Positions 1 to 8,403 of a stretch of DNA of 64,000 bases are shown here, piece after piece (within the stretch, counting starts at the first letter, position 1; each line of letters begins with the position of its first letter). Made by a program: the position numbers and the translations under genes. The notes beneath the pieces are model-generated. The model worked only from the letters and a program-made list of their open reading frames with translations, made no database searches and was not told the origin of the DNA. The stretch is from Prescottella defluvii (GTDB lineage: Bacteria > Actinomycetota > Actinomycetes > Mycobacteriales > Mycobacteriaceae): positions 1 to 64,000 of the forward strand of contig NZ_JPOC01000069.1 of assembly GCF_000738775.1 (NCBI RefSeq). The letters are read 5' to 3'.

Positions 1-46
1 TGAGCAATCTGCCGAGATATGTGGTTCGGGCATTACGGTGGGACAC

Positions 47-103
47 GAGAACCTCCGAGCGGATGTGGGCCTTAGACAAGCCACACCCCACTCGGAGGTT
101 CTC
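47..103. terminator. Long hairpin, likely terminator of the gentisate operon
   Basis: A 13-bp perfect inverted repeat (47-59 with 91-103) encloses a 31-nt loop that can partly fold on itself (GTGG with CCAC). It lies about 50 bp beyond the stop of the minus-strand maleylpyruvate isomerase gene, where a terminator is expected. No clear U-tract follows. It could also be the end of a mobile element that extends left of the window; no transposase is visible to decide. Confidence 0.45.
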
Positions 104-151
104 TTCACATCAAGCCGACACGCCCGCTACCAACGTCCTGACCGGGTACAC

Positions 152-868
152 CTAGAGCCAGCGTGGCGGCGTCAGGTCGCCCCCGGCGGTCAGCCCGGCC
201 GACCCGCGCCCGCACGCCCACCGGACCACGGCCGCCAGTGGACCCGCGACCGTGTCGGTGACCGGCGGACCGTCCTCCACGACCACGAACCGGCGATCGT
301 CCACCTCGAGGACCAGGCCCGCGCCGTCGCCCTTACGTCGCCACATCCCGACGACGTCGTCGAGCAGGGAGTCGAGCACCACGTCGGGGAACTCGTCGAA
401 ACGCCCGCCGTTCCCGAGATCGACCGCGTGGATCCACATCTCACGGCTGCGCATCCACGCGGTCTCCGACGCCGGAACCATCCGTCCCTGCGCCGTCCTC
501 ACCTCGACGCTCCACGCCTCCTGCCGAAGGTTGCGCCATCTCTCGTCGAGCCGGGCAGCTGTGTGGGTGAACAGGTTTCGCAACGACCCGGCACTGAGCG
601 TCGAGCCCTCCTCGATCTCCCGGGCCCGCTGCTCCACCGACTCGTACATCGGTGTCTCGATACCGGTCGCAGCCCAGTCGAGGAGCCGGCACAACGCGGC
701 GGCATTGTAGCCGACGTGCGCGACGAGATGCTTTCGCGTCCACCCGTCGAGCAGGCTCGGACCGGACAGGTCCGCATCGGACAGCACCGCGAGCCGCTGC
801 GCGAAGTATGCGGTGCCCTCCCGCGCGATGTTCAGCCGCTCGGCCAGATCCAGATCGTCGAAACCCAC
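152..868 (-). CDS. Mycothiol-dependent maleylpyruvate isomerase
   Basis: 238 aa. It isomerises maleylpyruvate, the gentisate ring-cleavage product, to fumarylpyruvate using mycothiol, the actinobacterial low-molecular-weight thiol. The N-terminal DinB-like helical bundle carries HLVAHVGYN (His51) and SREMWIHAVD (Glu143, His147). These match the zinc ligands described for the Corynebacterium enzyme (His52, Glu144, His148) with a one-residue shift. A C-terminal SCP2-like domain follows. I chose the GTG start at 868 because AGGAG sits just upstream; a longer reading would overlap the preceding hydrolase. It is last of three genes, only 8 bp behind the hydrolase, so the operon holds the whole gentisate route to fumarate and pyruvate. 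Confidence 0.9.
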   Translation of the reverse strand: MGFDDLDLAERLNIAREGTAYFAQRLAVLSDADLSGPSLLDGWTRKHLVAHVGYNAAALCRLLDWAATGIETPMYESVEQRAREIEEGSTLSAGSLRNLFTHTAARLDERWRNLRQEAWSVEVRTAQGRMVPASETAWMRSREMWIHAVDLGNGGRFDEFPDVVLDSLLDDVVGMWRRKGDGAGLVLEVDDRRFVVVEDGPPVTDTVAGPLAAVVRWACGRGSAGLTAGGDLTPPRWL

Positions 869-876
869 GGACGCTC

Positions 877-1698
877 CTAGTTCACGATGGTCTTGTTGCG
901 CACCGAGCCGAGCCCCTCGATGCTCACCTCGACCGTATCGCCGTCGCCGATGTAGCGTGCGGGCTTGCGCGCATGACCGACGCCGCCAGTGGTCCCGGTG
1001 ATGATGACGTCGCCGGGCTGCAGGGTGACGATGTGCGAGATGTACTCCACGAGCTTCGCCGGGGTGAACACCAGGTCGTCGGTGGTGGCCGACTGCATGA
1101 CCTCGCCCTCGAGACGGGTCTCGATCCTGGTACCCAGCCGGTAGTCGGTGACCAGGTGCGGGCCGAAGCCGCTGGTCTTCTCGAACGTCTTCCCCTGGTC
1201 CCACTGCAGTGTTCGGTACTGGTAGTCGCGCATCGTGTAGTCATTGATCACCGAGTAGCCGGCGATGTAGGACTCCGCGTCGGCCTCGGACACCTGGTAG
1301 GCCGGCTTGCCGATGACGACGGCCAGTTCGGCCTCCCAGTCCAACTGCGACGCCGCGTACGCGGGCACGATCACATCGTCGTACGGGCCGGTGAGCGCTT
1401 CCTTGAACTTCGAGAACAGCGTCGGGTACTCCGGCAGCTCGCGGCCCATCTCCTTGATGTGGGTTCCGTAGTTCAGGCCCACGCAGACGATCTTCCCCGG
1501 GCTCGGCACCACCGGCGCGTAGTCGGCGCCGGCCAGGTCGACGACCGCCCCGGACGCGTTCTCGGCGACGGTCTGCCAGTCCGGATCGTCAAGCAGCGCC
1601 GACAGGTCCGTATACCCGTCGACGACGGTGGCGGAGGTGTCGGAATCGACGCGGACGGCCGCGGTACCACCGTCGAGGCGGAGAGTAGCGAGACGCAT
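877..1698 (-). CDS. Fumarylpyruvate hydrolase (FAH family)
   Basis: 273 aa, the usual length for the short FAH family. It hydrolyses fumarylpyruvate to fumarate and pyruvate in the cytosol. Visible hallmarks are GKIVCVGLNYGTH, the metal-binding region around DWEAELAVVIGK (Glu, Glu), VINDYTMRDYQ, and a C-terminal GDVIITGTTGGVG segment typical of the fold. The ATG at 1698 begins MRLATLRLDGG, as in homologous hydrolases. The gene starts 5 bp after the gentisate dioxygenase stop and is followed after 8 bp by the isomerase, so the three are co-transcribed. Acylpyruvases of this family also accept related substrates; fumarylpyruvate is assigned from the neighbours. Confidence 0.88.
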   Translation of the reverse strand: MRLATLRLDGGTAAVRVDSDTSATVVDGYTDLSALLDDPDWQTVAENASGAVVDLAGADYAPVVPSPGKIVCVGLNYGTHIKEMGRELPEYPTLFSKFKEALTGPYDDVIVPAYAASQLDWEAELAVVIGKPAYQVSEADAESYIAGYSVINDYTMRDYQYRTLQWDQGKTFEKTSGFGPHLVTDYRLGTRIETRLEGEVMQSATTDDLVFTPAKLVEYISHIVTLQPGDVIITGTTGGVGHARKPARYIGDGDTVEVSIEGLGSVRNKTIVN

Positions 1699-1703
1699 GA
1701 GGA

Positions 1704-2774
1704 TCAGGCTCCTTCGGAAATATGAGTGCGATGAAAATGAAGACGCTCCACGATCGGTGCGTCCGAGAAGGCGAACAGGTCTATCCCACCATCGGTTTCG
1801 AGGTCCCACGGCACCCACGACGGAACGACGATCATGTCGCCCTTCGCGACGTCGTGCGTCTGGTCGCCGAGCCGGAAACTGCCCTCGCCCTCGAAAACCT
1901 GGAACACCACCGAGCCGACGTCCCGGCGGGTGCGGGTGGTCGCGCCGGCGCGCAGTCGGTGGAACTCCGCGCGAATCGTCGGCATCACGTCCCCGCCCGT
2001 GGTCGGGTTCGTGTACCGCACGGCGGCGTGCCCGGGCTCGGACGTGGCCGGGTACCCCTCGTCCTCGAGCGCGAACTGCTCCCGCAGTGCCGCGTCGGTG
2101 TGCTCCCACCGGTAGCACGCGATCGGCGAGCTGGTCATGGCATCGACGCCGACCAGCGGACGCAGGCCCGGATGCGCCCAGAGTCGCTCCGAGCGTGAGA
2201 CATCCGGCGTCGACATGTCGGTCACGCCGTCGGCCCCGAACTCGAAGAACCCGGTGTCGGTGTAGTTCACGAACGGGATGTCGAGACCGTCGATCCACGC
2301 CATCGGATGATCGGTCTCGTTGTGGTGGCCATGGAAGGCCCAGCCCGGCGTCAACAGGAAGTCGCCGCGGCGCATCGCCACCGGGTCACCGTTGACGACC
2401 GTCCACACCCCCTCGCCCTCGACGACGAATCGGAATGCGTTCTGCGAGTGGCGATGTTCCGGTGCGGTTTCACGTGGACCCAGGTACTGGATCGCCGCCC
2501 ACAACGTCGGCGTCACATACGGCACACCACCCAGGCCGGGGTTCGCCAACGCGATCGCCCGACGCTCTCCTCCACGACCGACGGGCACGAGGTCACCCGC
2601 CCGCTGGGCCAGCGGGTACAGCGTGGACCACTTCCACACGAACGGAACGGCTTTCGACGTGGGTGCCATCGGCATCAGATCGCCGAGCTGCGTCCACAAC
2701 GGATTGAGGTTCTCGGTCGCGAAATCGGCGTAGAGCTGATCCAGGGCGGGGTCGTGGGATTCTGCGGCAGTCAT
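1704..2774 (-). CDS. Gentisate 1,2-dioxygenase
   Basis: 356 aa, the normal length for this bicupin Fe(II) dioxygenase. It opens gentisate (2,5-dihydroxybenzoate) between C1 and C2 to maleylpyruvate. The first cupin shows EHRHSQNAFRFVVEGEG and a later FHGHHNE, which supply the His iron ligands; the second cupin (about residues 250-340) is recognisable but lacks the His set, as is usual. The N-terminal half (LNPLWTQLGDLMP, VPFVWKW) is characteristic of gentisate or 1-hydroxy-2-naphthoate dioxygenases. It is first gene of the minus-strand operon with fumarylpyruvate hydrolase and maleylpyruvate isomerase, which makes gentisate the expected substrate. The nearby AraC or IclR genes are candidate regulators. 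Confidence 0.92.
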   Translation of the reverse strand: MTAAESHDPALDQLYADFATENLNPLWTQLGDLMPMAPTSKAVPFVWKWSTLYPLAQRAGDLVPVGRGGERRAIALANPGLGGVPYVTPTLWAAIQYLGPRETAPEHRHSQNAFRFVVEGEGVWTVVNGDPVAMRRGDFLLTPGWAFHGHHNETDHPMAWIDGLDIPFVNYTDTGFFEFGADGVTDMSTPDVSRSERLWAHPGLRPLVGVDAMTSSPIACYRWEHTDAALREQFALEDEGYPATSEPGHAAVRYTNPTTGGDVMPTIRAEFHRLRAGATTRTRRDVGSVVFQVFEGEGSFRLGDQTHDVAKGDMIVVPSWVPWDLETDGGIDLFAFSDAPIVERLHFHRTHISEGA

Positions 2775-3013
2775 CGATTCTCCTCATGAGCACTCGCGTG
2801 CGACATCCGCCTCAACGTACGTAGCCGCTCCCGCGGAAACCCACTCAATTCTGCTGTGCGGAACTTGCGCCGAATGCTGCGCAAAGCGGCCTGCACCGTT
2901 GCGCTTCGCGCATAGTTCCGGCGCATTCCCCCTGCATACCGTGCCTGCACACACCCACCTACCTGCCGGCCGCCGAAACGGCCGGCACCCTGTCCCCCGC
3001 AGAGGAGAACGAC
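2775..3013. promoter_or_regulatory. Divergent promoter region between gentisate and monooxygenase operons
   Basis: A 239-bp intergenic region separates two divergent operons. It contains two inverted arms TGCGCAA (2878-2884) and TTGCGC (2899-2904), and a wider pair CGGAAC (2859-2864) and GTTCCG (2915-2920). These suggest one or two regulator sites for control of both operons by an IclR or AraC protein. AGAGGAGA precedes the + strand start at 3014. Site identity and regulator are inference. Confidence 0.4.
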
Positions 3014-4147
3014 ATGTCGACCCCGACGATGAGTTACGACGACCTGCTCGAAGCCCGCCGCGCCAGCGGCGTCGCGATGTTCAACGACAACCGGATGAAG
3101 CTCGGCATCTTCGGTTCGAATGTCAGCCACGGACTCATGGCCACGCACGCGGAGACCACGTACGAGCTGACGTGGGAACACGGCAAGAAGATCGCGCAAC
3201 TGGCCGACCGGCTCGGCTTCGAGGCGATGCTGCCGGTGGCCCGCTACCGCGGCATGGGTGGCGAGACCAACTTCAACGGCTCCAACTACGAGACCCACAC
3301 GTGGGCCGCGGGCATCGCCGAGGCGACCGAGAACATCATGGTGTTCACCACGATTCACGTGCCGACCAAGCATCCGATCGTCGCCGCGAAGGAGTCCGTC
3401 ACCGTCGACCACATCTCCGGTGGACGGCACGGACTGAACATGACCATGGGCTGGTACAAGGCCGAGATGGAGATGTTCGGCGGCACCCAGCGCGAACACG
3501 ATGTCCGCTACCGCTTCGGCTCCGAATGGATCGAGATCGTAAAGCGCATGTGGACCGAGGGTGAGGGAGTGAACTTCACCGGCGAATTCTTCGAGGTCAA
3601 GGACGCGTTCTCGTCCCCCAAGCCGATCCAGCAGCCGTACCCGGTGCTGGTGAACGCCGGCAACTCTCCGGCAGGACTCGAATTCTGTGCTCGTGAATGC
3701 GATTTCAACTTCATCGCCTTCTCCGACCCCGCCGAGGCGAAGGACACTGCCACCCGGGTGCGCGGCATCGCCCAGCAGCAGGGCAGCGACCTCGGCATCC
3801 TCAGCTACGGCAACATCATCTGCCGCGACACTGAGAAGGAGACCAAGCAACTTCTCGACCACATCCTCGAGCAGGGCGACTGGGACGTCGCGCGCCAGGT
3901 GTCCGGCGGGCTGGGTTCCGAGAGTGGGTCCTTCGACAAGATCAAGGCCATGCAGGAGCGGTTCATCCTGGGCTACGGCGGATACCCCCTCATCGGCACG
4001 CCGGAGCAGATCGTCGACCAACTCCTCGAACTCGAGCAGGCCGGCGTCGGTGGCATGATGGTCGGATTCCTCGACTACGCCCAGGAACTCGAGTACTTCG
4101 GTGAGCGGGTGCTGCCGCTCATGCGCGAAGCCGGACTGCGTCAGTGA
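3014..4147 (+). CDS. LLM-class flavin-dependent monooxygenase
   Basis: 377 aa luciferase-like (beta/alpha)8 flavin monooxygenase of the RutA/SfnG/SsuD type. It would use FMNH2 made by a separate reductase to oxygenate a small substrate. Family features are the start of strand 1 (MKLGIFGSNVSHG), the NFNGSNYETHTWAAGIAEAT segment, ISGGRHGLNMTMGWYKAE, which resembles the flavin-phosphate region of RutA-like proteins, and a C-terminal GTPEQIVDQLLEL. A strong AGAGGAGA ribosome site precedes the ATG. It is first gene of an operon with an FMN reductase and an aldehyde dehydrogenase, divergent from the gentisate operon. That suggests oxidative removal of a side chain or heteroatom group ahead of ring cleavage. 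The substrate is unknown. Confidence 0.8.
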   Translation: MSTPTMSYDDLLEARRASGVAMFNDNRMKLGIFGSNVSHGLMATHAETTYELTWEHGKKIAQLADRLGFEAMLPVARYRGMGGETNFNGSNYETHTWAAGIAEATENIMVFTTIHVPTKHPIVAAKESVTVDHISGGRHGLNMTMGWYKAEMEMFGGTQREHDVRYRFGSEWIEIVKRMWTEGEGVNFTGEFFEVKDAFSSPKPIQQPYPVLVNAGNSPAGLEFCARECDFNFIAFSDPAEAKDTATRVRGIAQQQGSDLGILSYGNIICRDTEKETKQLLDHILEQGDWDVARQVSGGLGSESGSFDKIKAMQERFILGYGGYPLIGTPEQIVDQLLELEQAGVGGMMVGFLDYAQELEYFGERVLPLMREAGLRQ

Positions 4148-4170
4148 CCCCGAAGTCAGTGACCCCGAAA
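4141..4170 (+). repeat. Perfect-like 15-bp tandem duplication over a stop codon
   Basis: TCAGTGACCCCGAAG is followed immediately by TCAGTGACCCCGAAA. The first copy carries the monooxygenase stop codon; the second lies in the spacer before the reductase. It looks like a recent slippage duplication that lengthened the intergenic gap and left the reductase without a strong ribosome site. Confidence 0.8.
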
Positions 4171-4181
4171 GCTGTTGTGAA

Positions 4182-4778
4182 ATGAAACTTCTCACCGTCT
4201 ACGGGAGCCCGACACCTCCGGGAAAACTCGCTCGTGCACTCGGCCTGATCGAGGCTGACGTGCGGGCGCGGTATCCGGGTTGGATCGTCGACCGACTGTG
4301 TCCCGAACCCACTGCCGATCCCGTCGTCGCACTCTGGGGCGACGACGCCGTCGACCGCGTGCAGGCCGCAGACGCGGTGGTGCTCGCCTCCCCGGTGTTC
4401 CGCGGGTCGTTCACCGGCACGCTGAAACTGCTCGTCGACGCCCTGCCCAACGAGGCCCTGCGCAACAAGCCCGTCGGGATCCTCACCGTGGCGGCCGCCC
4501 CGCACCACTTCCTGTCCGCGGAACGGCACCTGCGCGACGTCCTGTCCTGGTTCGGTGCCCTCACCGCCCCCAACGGCGCGTTCTTCGTCGACCGCACCTT
4601 CGCGTCCGACGACGTTCCCGCCGACGCCCGCGCCGACCTGCGCGAGTTCGTCGAGCAGGTGACGGCGCTGGCCGAGCGCCTCCCCGGACACCACTTCGGT
4701 CCCGACCCCCTCCATGTGCGATTCACCCGGTCGCAGGCGTCCGGCGCCTCGACCCCGGCGACAAGGAAGACGACATGA
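4182..4778 (+). CDS. NAD(P)H-dependent FMN reductase
   Basis: 198 aa flavodoxin-fold reductase. It supplies FMNH2 to the monooxygenase encoded just upstream. The phosphate-binding loop GSPTPPGK is at residues 8-15, and SPVFRGSFTGTLKLLVDALP corresponds to the conserved flavin-contact segment of SsuE/MsuE-type reductases. I chose the ATG at 4182 (MKLLTVYGSPT) because the flavodoxin beta-1 strand begins there; the open frame extends further upstream only through the preceding gene. The ribosome site is weak. The gene ends by ATGA overlap with the aldehyde dehydrogenase, indicating translational coupling. Confidence 0.82.
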   Translation: MKLLTVYGSPTPPGKLARALGLIEADVRARYPGWIVDRLCPEPTADPVVALWGDDAVDRVQAADAVVLASPVFRGSFTGTLKLLVDALPNEALRNKPVGILTVAAAPHHFLSAERHLRDVLSWFGALTAPNGAFFVDRTFASDDVPADARADLREFVEQVTALAERLPGHHFGPDPLHVRFTRSQASGASTPATRKTT

Positions 4779-6235
4779 CCACGATCGAGTCGGCACTGCG
4801 AGCCGATACGGCGCGCAACTACATCGGCGGCCATTGGGTGCCGTCGGAGACGACGGGCACCTCGTACTCACCGGCGACCGGCGAACCGCTCGGCACCTAC
4901 TACGAGGCCGACGCCGCTCAGGTGCACGACGCCATCCGGATCGCGAGGCACACGTTCGCCACCCATGCGTGGCGACGCGACCGGCAGCTGCGCGCCAGAG
5001 TGCTCGAGGAGATGGCGGACCGCATCGAGGCGGCGTCCGGCGAACTCGCGATGCTGCTCGCCCGCGAGAACGGAAAGATACTGCCGGAGGCGGACTTCGA
5101 GCTGAGCCTGACGCCGTCGAAGCTGCGGTACTACGCGGCACAGGCCCTTACCGATTCGGGCGGGGGCGGCCGGGTCCGCGACGGCGTGTACTCGATGCTG
5201 CTGTCCGAGCCGATCGGGGTCGCGGGCGTCATCGTGCCGTGGAACTCGCCGGTGGTGCTGGCGGTGCGGTCCTTCGCACCGGCACTCGCCGCCGGATGCA
5301 CCGTGGTGATGAAGATGGCAGCGCAGACCGCACTCGTGAACGCGCGGCTGGCCGAACTGCTGGCCGACTGCCCGTCCCTGCCGGACGGCGTACTCAACAT
5401 CTTCACCGAGTCCGGCAGCGACGGCGCGAAACTGCTGGTCTCCTCGCCGGACGTGAACGCCGTCAGCTACACCGGCAGCACTGCGGTGGGCCGGCAGATC
5501 ATGGCGGCAGGCGGTGCCACCCTCAAGCGCTTGTCCCTCGAACTGGGTGGCAAGACGCCGATGATCGTGTTCGACGACGCCGATCTGGACGCGGCGGTCG
5601 GCACGATCGTCGCCGGAATCACCACGTTCACCGGGCAGTTCTGCATGACCGGCAGCCGGATCCTCGTGCAGCGATCCATCGCGGACCGGGTCCGGGAGGC
5701 ACTCGTCCCCGCCCTCGCGCGGGTGCACGTGGGACCGGGCGACGACGACACGTCCCACATGGGTCCGATGATCGACGTCGCCTCACGCGACCGCCTCGAG
5801 GCGCTGCTTGCGGAGCACGCCGGCGACGCGGAGATCCTGGTCCGAGGCGGGCGCCCCGACGACCCCGCGCTCGACGACGGCGCCTACTTCCGGCCGGCGC
5901 TCCTCGCCGTCGACGACGTGAACTCCCCACTCGTGCAACGCGAACTGTTCGGACCGGTCGCCACGTTCGAGGTCTTCGACACCGAGGACGACGCCGTCAG
6001 GATGGCGAACGCCACCGAGTACGGACTCGCGGCCTCCGTGTGGACCCGTGACGGTGCGCGAGGACTGCGCATGGCAGACGCACTGGACGCCGGCACCGTC
6101 TGGACCAACGGCTGGGCCGTCGTCCTCGACCAGTTCGAGGAGGGCGGCTACAAGCAGAGCGGCCTCGGACGCCTCAACGGCCGACGGGCGCTCGAAGAGT
6201 TCCAGGAGTACAAGCACGTGGTTCAGGTGATCTGA
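4775..6235 (+). CDS. Aldehyde dehydrogenase (NAD(P)+)
   Basis: 486 aa, full length for the ALDH superfamily. It oxidises an aldehyde to the acid. Visible motifs are the Rossmann region IVPWNSPVVLAVRSFAPALAAG, the SYTGSTAVGRQI loop, the catalytic Glu in LELGGKTPMIVFDDAD, the catalytic Cys in FTGQFCMTGSR, and the C-terminal ELFGPVATFEVF and GYKQSGLGR. Third gene of the LLM monooxygenase operon, it overlaps the reductase by 4 bp. In this context it most likely oxidises the aldehyde released by the monooxygenase. It is related to aromatic or semialdehyde dehydrogenases, but the precise substrate cannot be read from sequence. Confidence 0.88.
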   Translation: MTTIESALRADTARNYIGGHWVPSETTGTSYSPATGEPLGTYYEADAAQVHDAIRIARHTFATHAWRRDRQLRARVLEEMADRIEAASGELAMLLARENGKILPEADFELSLTPSKLRYYAAQALTDSGGGGRVRDGVYSMLLSEPIGVAGVIVPWNSPVVLAVRSFAPALAAGCTVVMKMAAQTALVNARLAELLADCPSLPDGVLNIFTESGSDGAKLLVSSPDVNAVSYTGSTAVGRQIMAAGGATLKRLSLELGGKTPMIVFDDADLDAAVGTIVAGITTFTGQFCMTGSRILVQRSIADRVREALVPALARVHVGPGDDDTSHMGPMIDVASRDRLEALLAEHAGDAEILVRGGRPDDPALDDGAYFRPALLAVDDVNSPLVQRELFGPVATFEVFDTEDDAVRMANATEYGLAASVWTRDGARGLRMADALDAGTVWTNGWAVVLDQFEEGGYKQSGLGRLNGRRALEEFQEYKHVVQVI

Positions 6236-6245
6236 GCCGCCGGGA

Positions 6246-6281
6246 GGGTGGGGCGCCGGAACACCGGCCGGCGCCCCACCC
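6246..6281 (+). terminator. GC-rich hairpin after the aldehyde dehydrogenase
   Basis: A perfect 14-bp stem (6246-6259 with 6268-6281) closes an 8-nt loop, 10 bp after the aldehyde dehydrogenase stop. It has no long U-tract, as is common in actinobacteria. It sits between convergent genes (aldehyde dehydrogenase and AraC) and may serve both. Confidence 0.7.
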
Positions 6282-6300
6282 GCGTCACCGACATCGCGGC

Positions 6301-6346
6301 AGCATCACGAACGGCACCGCCGCAGCATCACGAACGGCACCGCCGC
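6301..6346. repeat. Two tandem copies of a 23-bp unit at the 3' end of the AraC gene
   Basis: AGCATCACGAACGGCACCGC plus CGC occurs twice in a row (6301-6323 and 6324-6346). The AraC stop codon lies inside the second copy, so the last codons of the regulator are duplicated just beyond its stop. This is a simple tandem duplication with no sign of mobility. Confidence 0.85.
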
Positions 6347-7329
6347 AGTGTCTCCGAGGGCGACTCCCCGTACATCTCCCGATACAGCAACGAGAACCGG
6401 CCCAGGTTGTAGAACCCCCACGACGCGGCAACGTCGGTGACGGTCACCTCGGGCGAGGACGGATGCAGCAGGTCGTCGCGCACACCGCGCAACCGCACGT
6501 CACGGATGTACTGGATCGGAGTGCGATCGAAGTGCCGCAGGAACTGATTCTGCAGCGTGCGGGCACTCGCGCCGGACACCGCCGTCAGGTCCGCCAGCGT
6601 CGGCAGGGATCGCGCGTGATCGTGCACGTAGTCGACCGCGCGCTGCAGCGCCTCGGGCACCTCCGGCCCGAGCGGTCGATCCAGGAGCTCGCGATGCGGC
6701 CCACCCGCCGCCATCACGAGATTCGTCAATGTCAGCGATTCCAGATGCCGACGGGAATTGTCGTATCTCGTGAGAATTCCCCCGTCCTCCCATTCCGACC
6801 GAATGAACTCGATACAACGGAGCAGTCCGCGGCCCGCCGTCGAATTCAAATCGACCACGAGATCGAAATCGACGGGGTCCGAAATTCGTGTCCGAGTCAG
6901 ATTCTCGAGATGACCCTCCAGGTCCACCCGCGGCACGCGAAGCGCGAACTGCGCAGTGTCGGAATCCCATTCGATGGTCTGCAGATGATGCGGCACCAGT
7001 ATCGCCGCACCCGCCATCGCCGCGGTCTCGCCCCGCACCGCGTCACCGCGCGCGACCCGACTTCCACCCGAAAGGGTGATGTTCACGTGGTACCAGTGCT
7101 TACTGGGCGGCAGTGTAATTCCCGCTCCCACACCGTAAGTCAGATAACCTAGCGTCAGCGCCCCATTCTGGACCGCATTCAGTCTCGCGTCCAGCCGACC
7201 ACCGCCGCGAGGTTCCAGCACATGCGGTTCGTACACTTCCGACACGACCGACTGTGCCAGGTCGACGTCGTCGGTGCGTAATCGCCCGTGCTGATGAAGC
7301 GGCTCGACCGCCTCGTGCGGCAGGGACAT
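6328..7329 (-). CDS. AraC-family transcriptional regulator
   Basis: 333 aa. An N-terminal AraC_binding_2-type ligand domain (about residues 20-200, with GYLTYG and the HWYHVNITLSG strand) is followed by two C-terminal helix-turn-helix motifs. The first lies around LADLTAVSGASARTLQNQFLRHF and the second around VTDVAASWGFYNLGRFSLLYREMYGESP, the conserved AraC second helix pair. The ATG at 7329 was preferred to the longer frame because GGAGG stands 5 bp before it. This subclass often activates oxygenase operons for alkanes, benzoate-like aromatics or ethers. The neighbouring LLM/ALDH or gentisate operon is the likely target, which is inference. Confidence 0.85.
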   Translation of the reverse strand: MSLPHEAVEPLHQHGRLRTDDVDLAQSVVSEVYEPHVLEPRGGGRLDARLNAVQNGALTLGYLTYGVGAGITLPPSKHWYHVNITLSGGSRVARGDAVRGETAAMAGAAILVPHHLQTIEWDSDTAQFALRVPRVDLEGHLENLTRTRISDPVDFDLVVDLNSTAGRGLLRCIEFIRSEWEDGGILTRYDNSRRHLESLTLTNLVMAAGGPHRELLDRPLGPEVPEALQRAVDYVHDHARSLPTLADLTAVSGASARTLQNQFLRHFDRTPIQYIRDVRLRGVRDDLLHPSSPEVTVTDVAASWGFYNLGRFSLLYREMYGESPSETLRRCRS

Positions 7330-7473
7330 TCCGACCTCCACGAAAGTCGTTCCCGCCAATGGATTTCCGGCGAACCCTGGCGCTCCCGTCGATGATAGCC
7401 AGGGAAACGCTGGAGATCGAGCCCCTTTCCGAACAACAGGGGACAACCCTCCGCCCGATCGGCACGCCTCGGC

Positions 7474-8319
7474 TCAGCCGATGTGGACGATCTCGACTTC
7501 GATGTCCCGGACGGCACTGCGCAGTTGCGCGATCAGTTGCCCGCCGAGGTGCTGCCGGTACCGCGCGGTCGGTACCGCCGCGGTGAGCGCGGCGATCGCC
7601 TGCCGTCGGCCGTTGCGCAGCGCGAGACCGAAGGCTGCCACTCCCGCCTCCGTCTGCTCGACGTTCACCGCGAAGCCGACTGCGCGGGCGGCCTCCAGCT
7701 CCGCACGGAACGCCTCGAACTCGCGCGGTGCAAGTCGGCGGTCCATGTCGTGTCCGCTTGCCGACGTCGGTGCCGGATCGACGTCCGGCCCGTCCGGCGA
7801 ACGCAGGTACAGCTGCTCCAGTGTCTGCGGCGGCAGCCCTGCCAGCAGGATCCGGCCGCCGGCAGTCCGTTCGGCGGGCAGCACCTGCCCCTGCCGGTCT
7901 CCCACCCGCAACGTGGAATCGGTCTCGGCCGAGTACAGGAATCGCACCTGCGAACCCACGCGGATCAGCAGATTGACGGTCTCACCGGTCGAGGTGGCAA
8001 GTGCGTCCATGTGCGGTCGGCACACGTCCGCGAGCTCACGGGTCCACCCGTGCTGCGCGGGCCCCACGCCCATTGCGGGCCCGGGGTGGTAGAGGCGCTT
8101 CTCGTCCTGGACCGCGAACCCCCGATAGACGAGCATCGCGAGCAGTCGATGCGCGGTGGACGGCGCCGTCCCCAGTTCCTCGGCGACGTCCTTGAGCCGG
8201 AGAGCCCCCACATCACGGAGCATCTGCAGCAGGCGCAGTGCATTGTCGACCGATTCGAGCGCATACGACGGCCGGGTGATCGTCGTCGACGCCTTGGTGG
8301 TCGGCGCTTTCTTCCGCAT
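7474..8319 (-). CDS. IclR-family transcriptional regulator
   Basis: 281 aa. The N-terminal winged helix is at about residues 18-80 (ALESVDNALRLLQML, LKDVAEELGTAPSTAHRLLAML) and the C-terminal IclR effector domain contains the typical ETVNLLIRVGSQVRFLYSAE region. It is encoded 145 bp upstream of the AraC gene on the same strand and downstream of the meta lower-pathway operon, from which a strong hairpin separates it. IclR proteins in Rhodococcus commonly control protocatechuate, gentisate or phthalate genes. Which of the flanking operons it serves cannot be told. Confidence 0.88.
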   Translation of the reverse strand: MRKKAPTTKASTTITRPSYALESVDNALRLLQMLRDVGALRLKDVAEELGTAPSTAHRLLAMLVYRGFAVQDEKRLYHPGPAMGVGPAQHGWTRELADVCRPHMDALATSTGETVNLLIRVGSQVRFLYSAETDSTLRVGDRQGQVLPAERTAGGRILLAGLPPQTLEQLYLRSPDGPDVDPAPTSASGHDMDRRLAPREFEAFRAELEAARAVGFAVNVEQTEAGVAAFGLALRNGRRQAIAALTAAVPTARYRQHLGGQLIAQLRSAVRDIEVEIVHIG

Positions 8320-8351
8320 GACGGAACTCTAGAGCGGCGGGCCGGAAACGC

Positions 8352-8388
8352 CTCGGGCGCCGTGACCGAATCGGTCACGGCGCCCGAG
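8352..8388 (-). terminator. Near-perfect 18-bp hairpin after the aldolase operon
   Basis: An 18-bp stem (8352-8369 with 8371-8388) is separated by one base, so it reads almost as one palindrome. It lies 15 bp beyond the aldolase stop on the minus strand and upstream of the IclR start. It should end the hydratase-dehydrogenase-aldolase transcript. Confidence 0.75.
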
Positions 8389-8403
8389 AAGGGTTGCCTG
8401 GGA

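Noticed and set aside
1-103. Transposon end suggested by the 13-bp inverted repeat at the left edge
   Set aside because: No transposase or target duplication visible; a terminator for the gentisate operon explains it.
38-880. Long + strand open frame of 280 codons over the isomerase gene
   Set aside because: Arg/Pro/His-rich antisense shadow, typical of GC-rich DNA; the minus-strand protein has clear metal ligands and a ribosome site.
2771-4195. 474-codon minus-strand frame opposite the monooxygenase
   Set aside because: Antisense shadow of a gene with unambiguous LLM motifs; no family resemblance.
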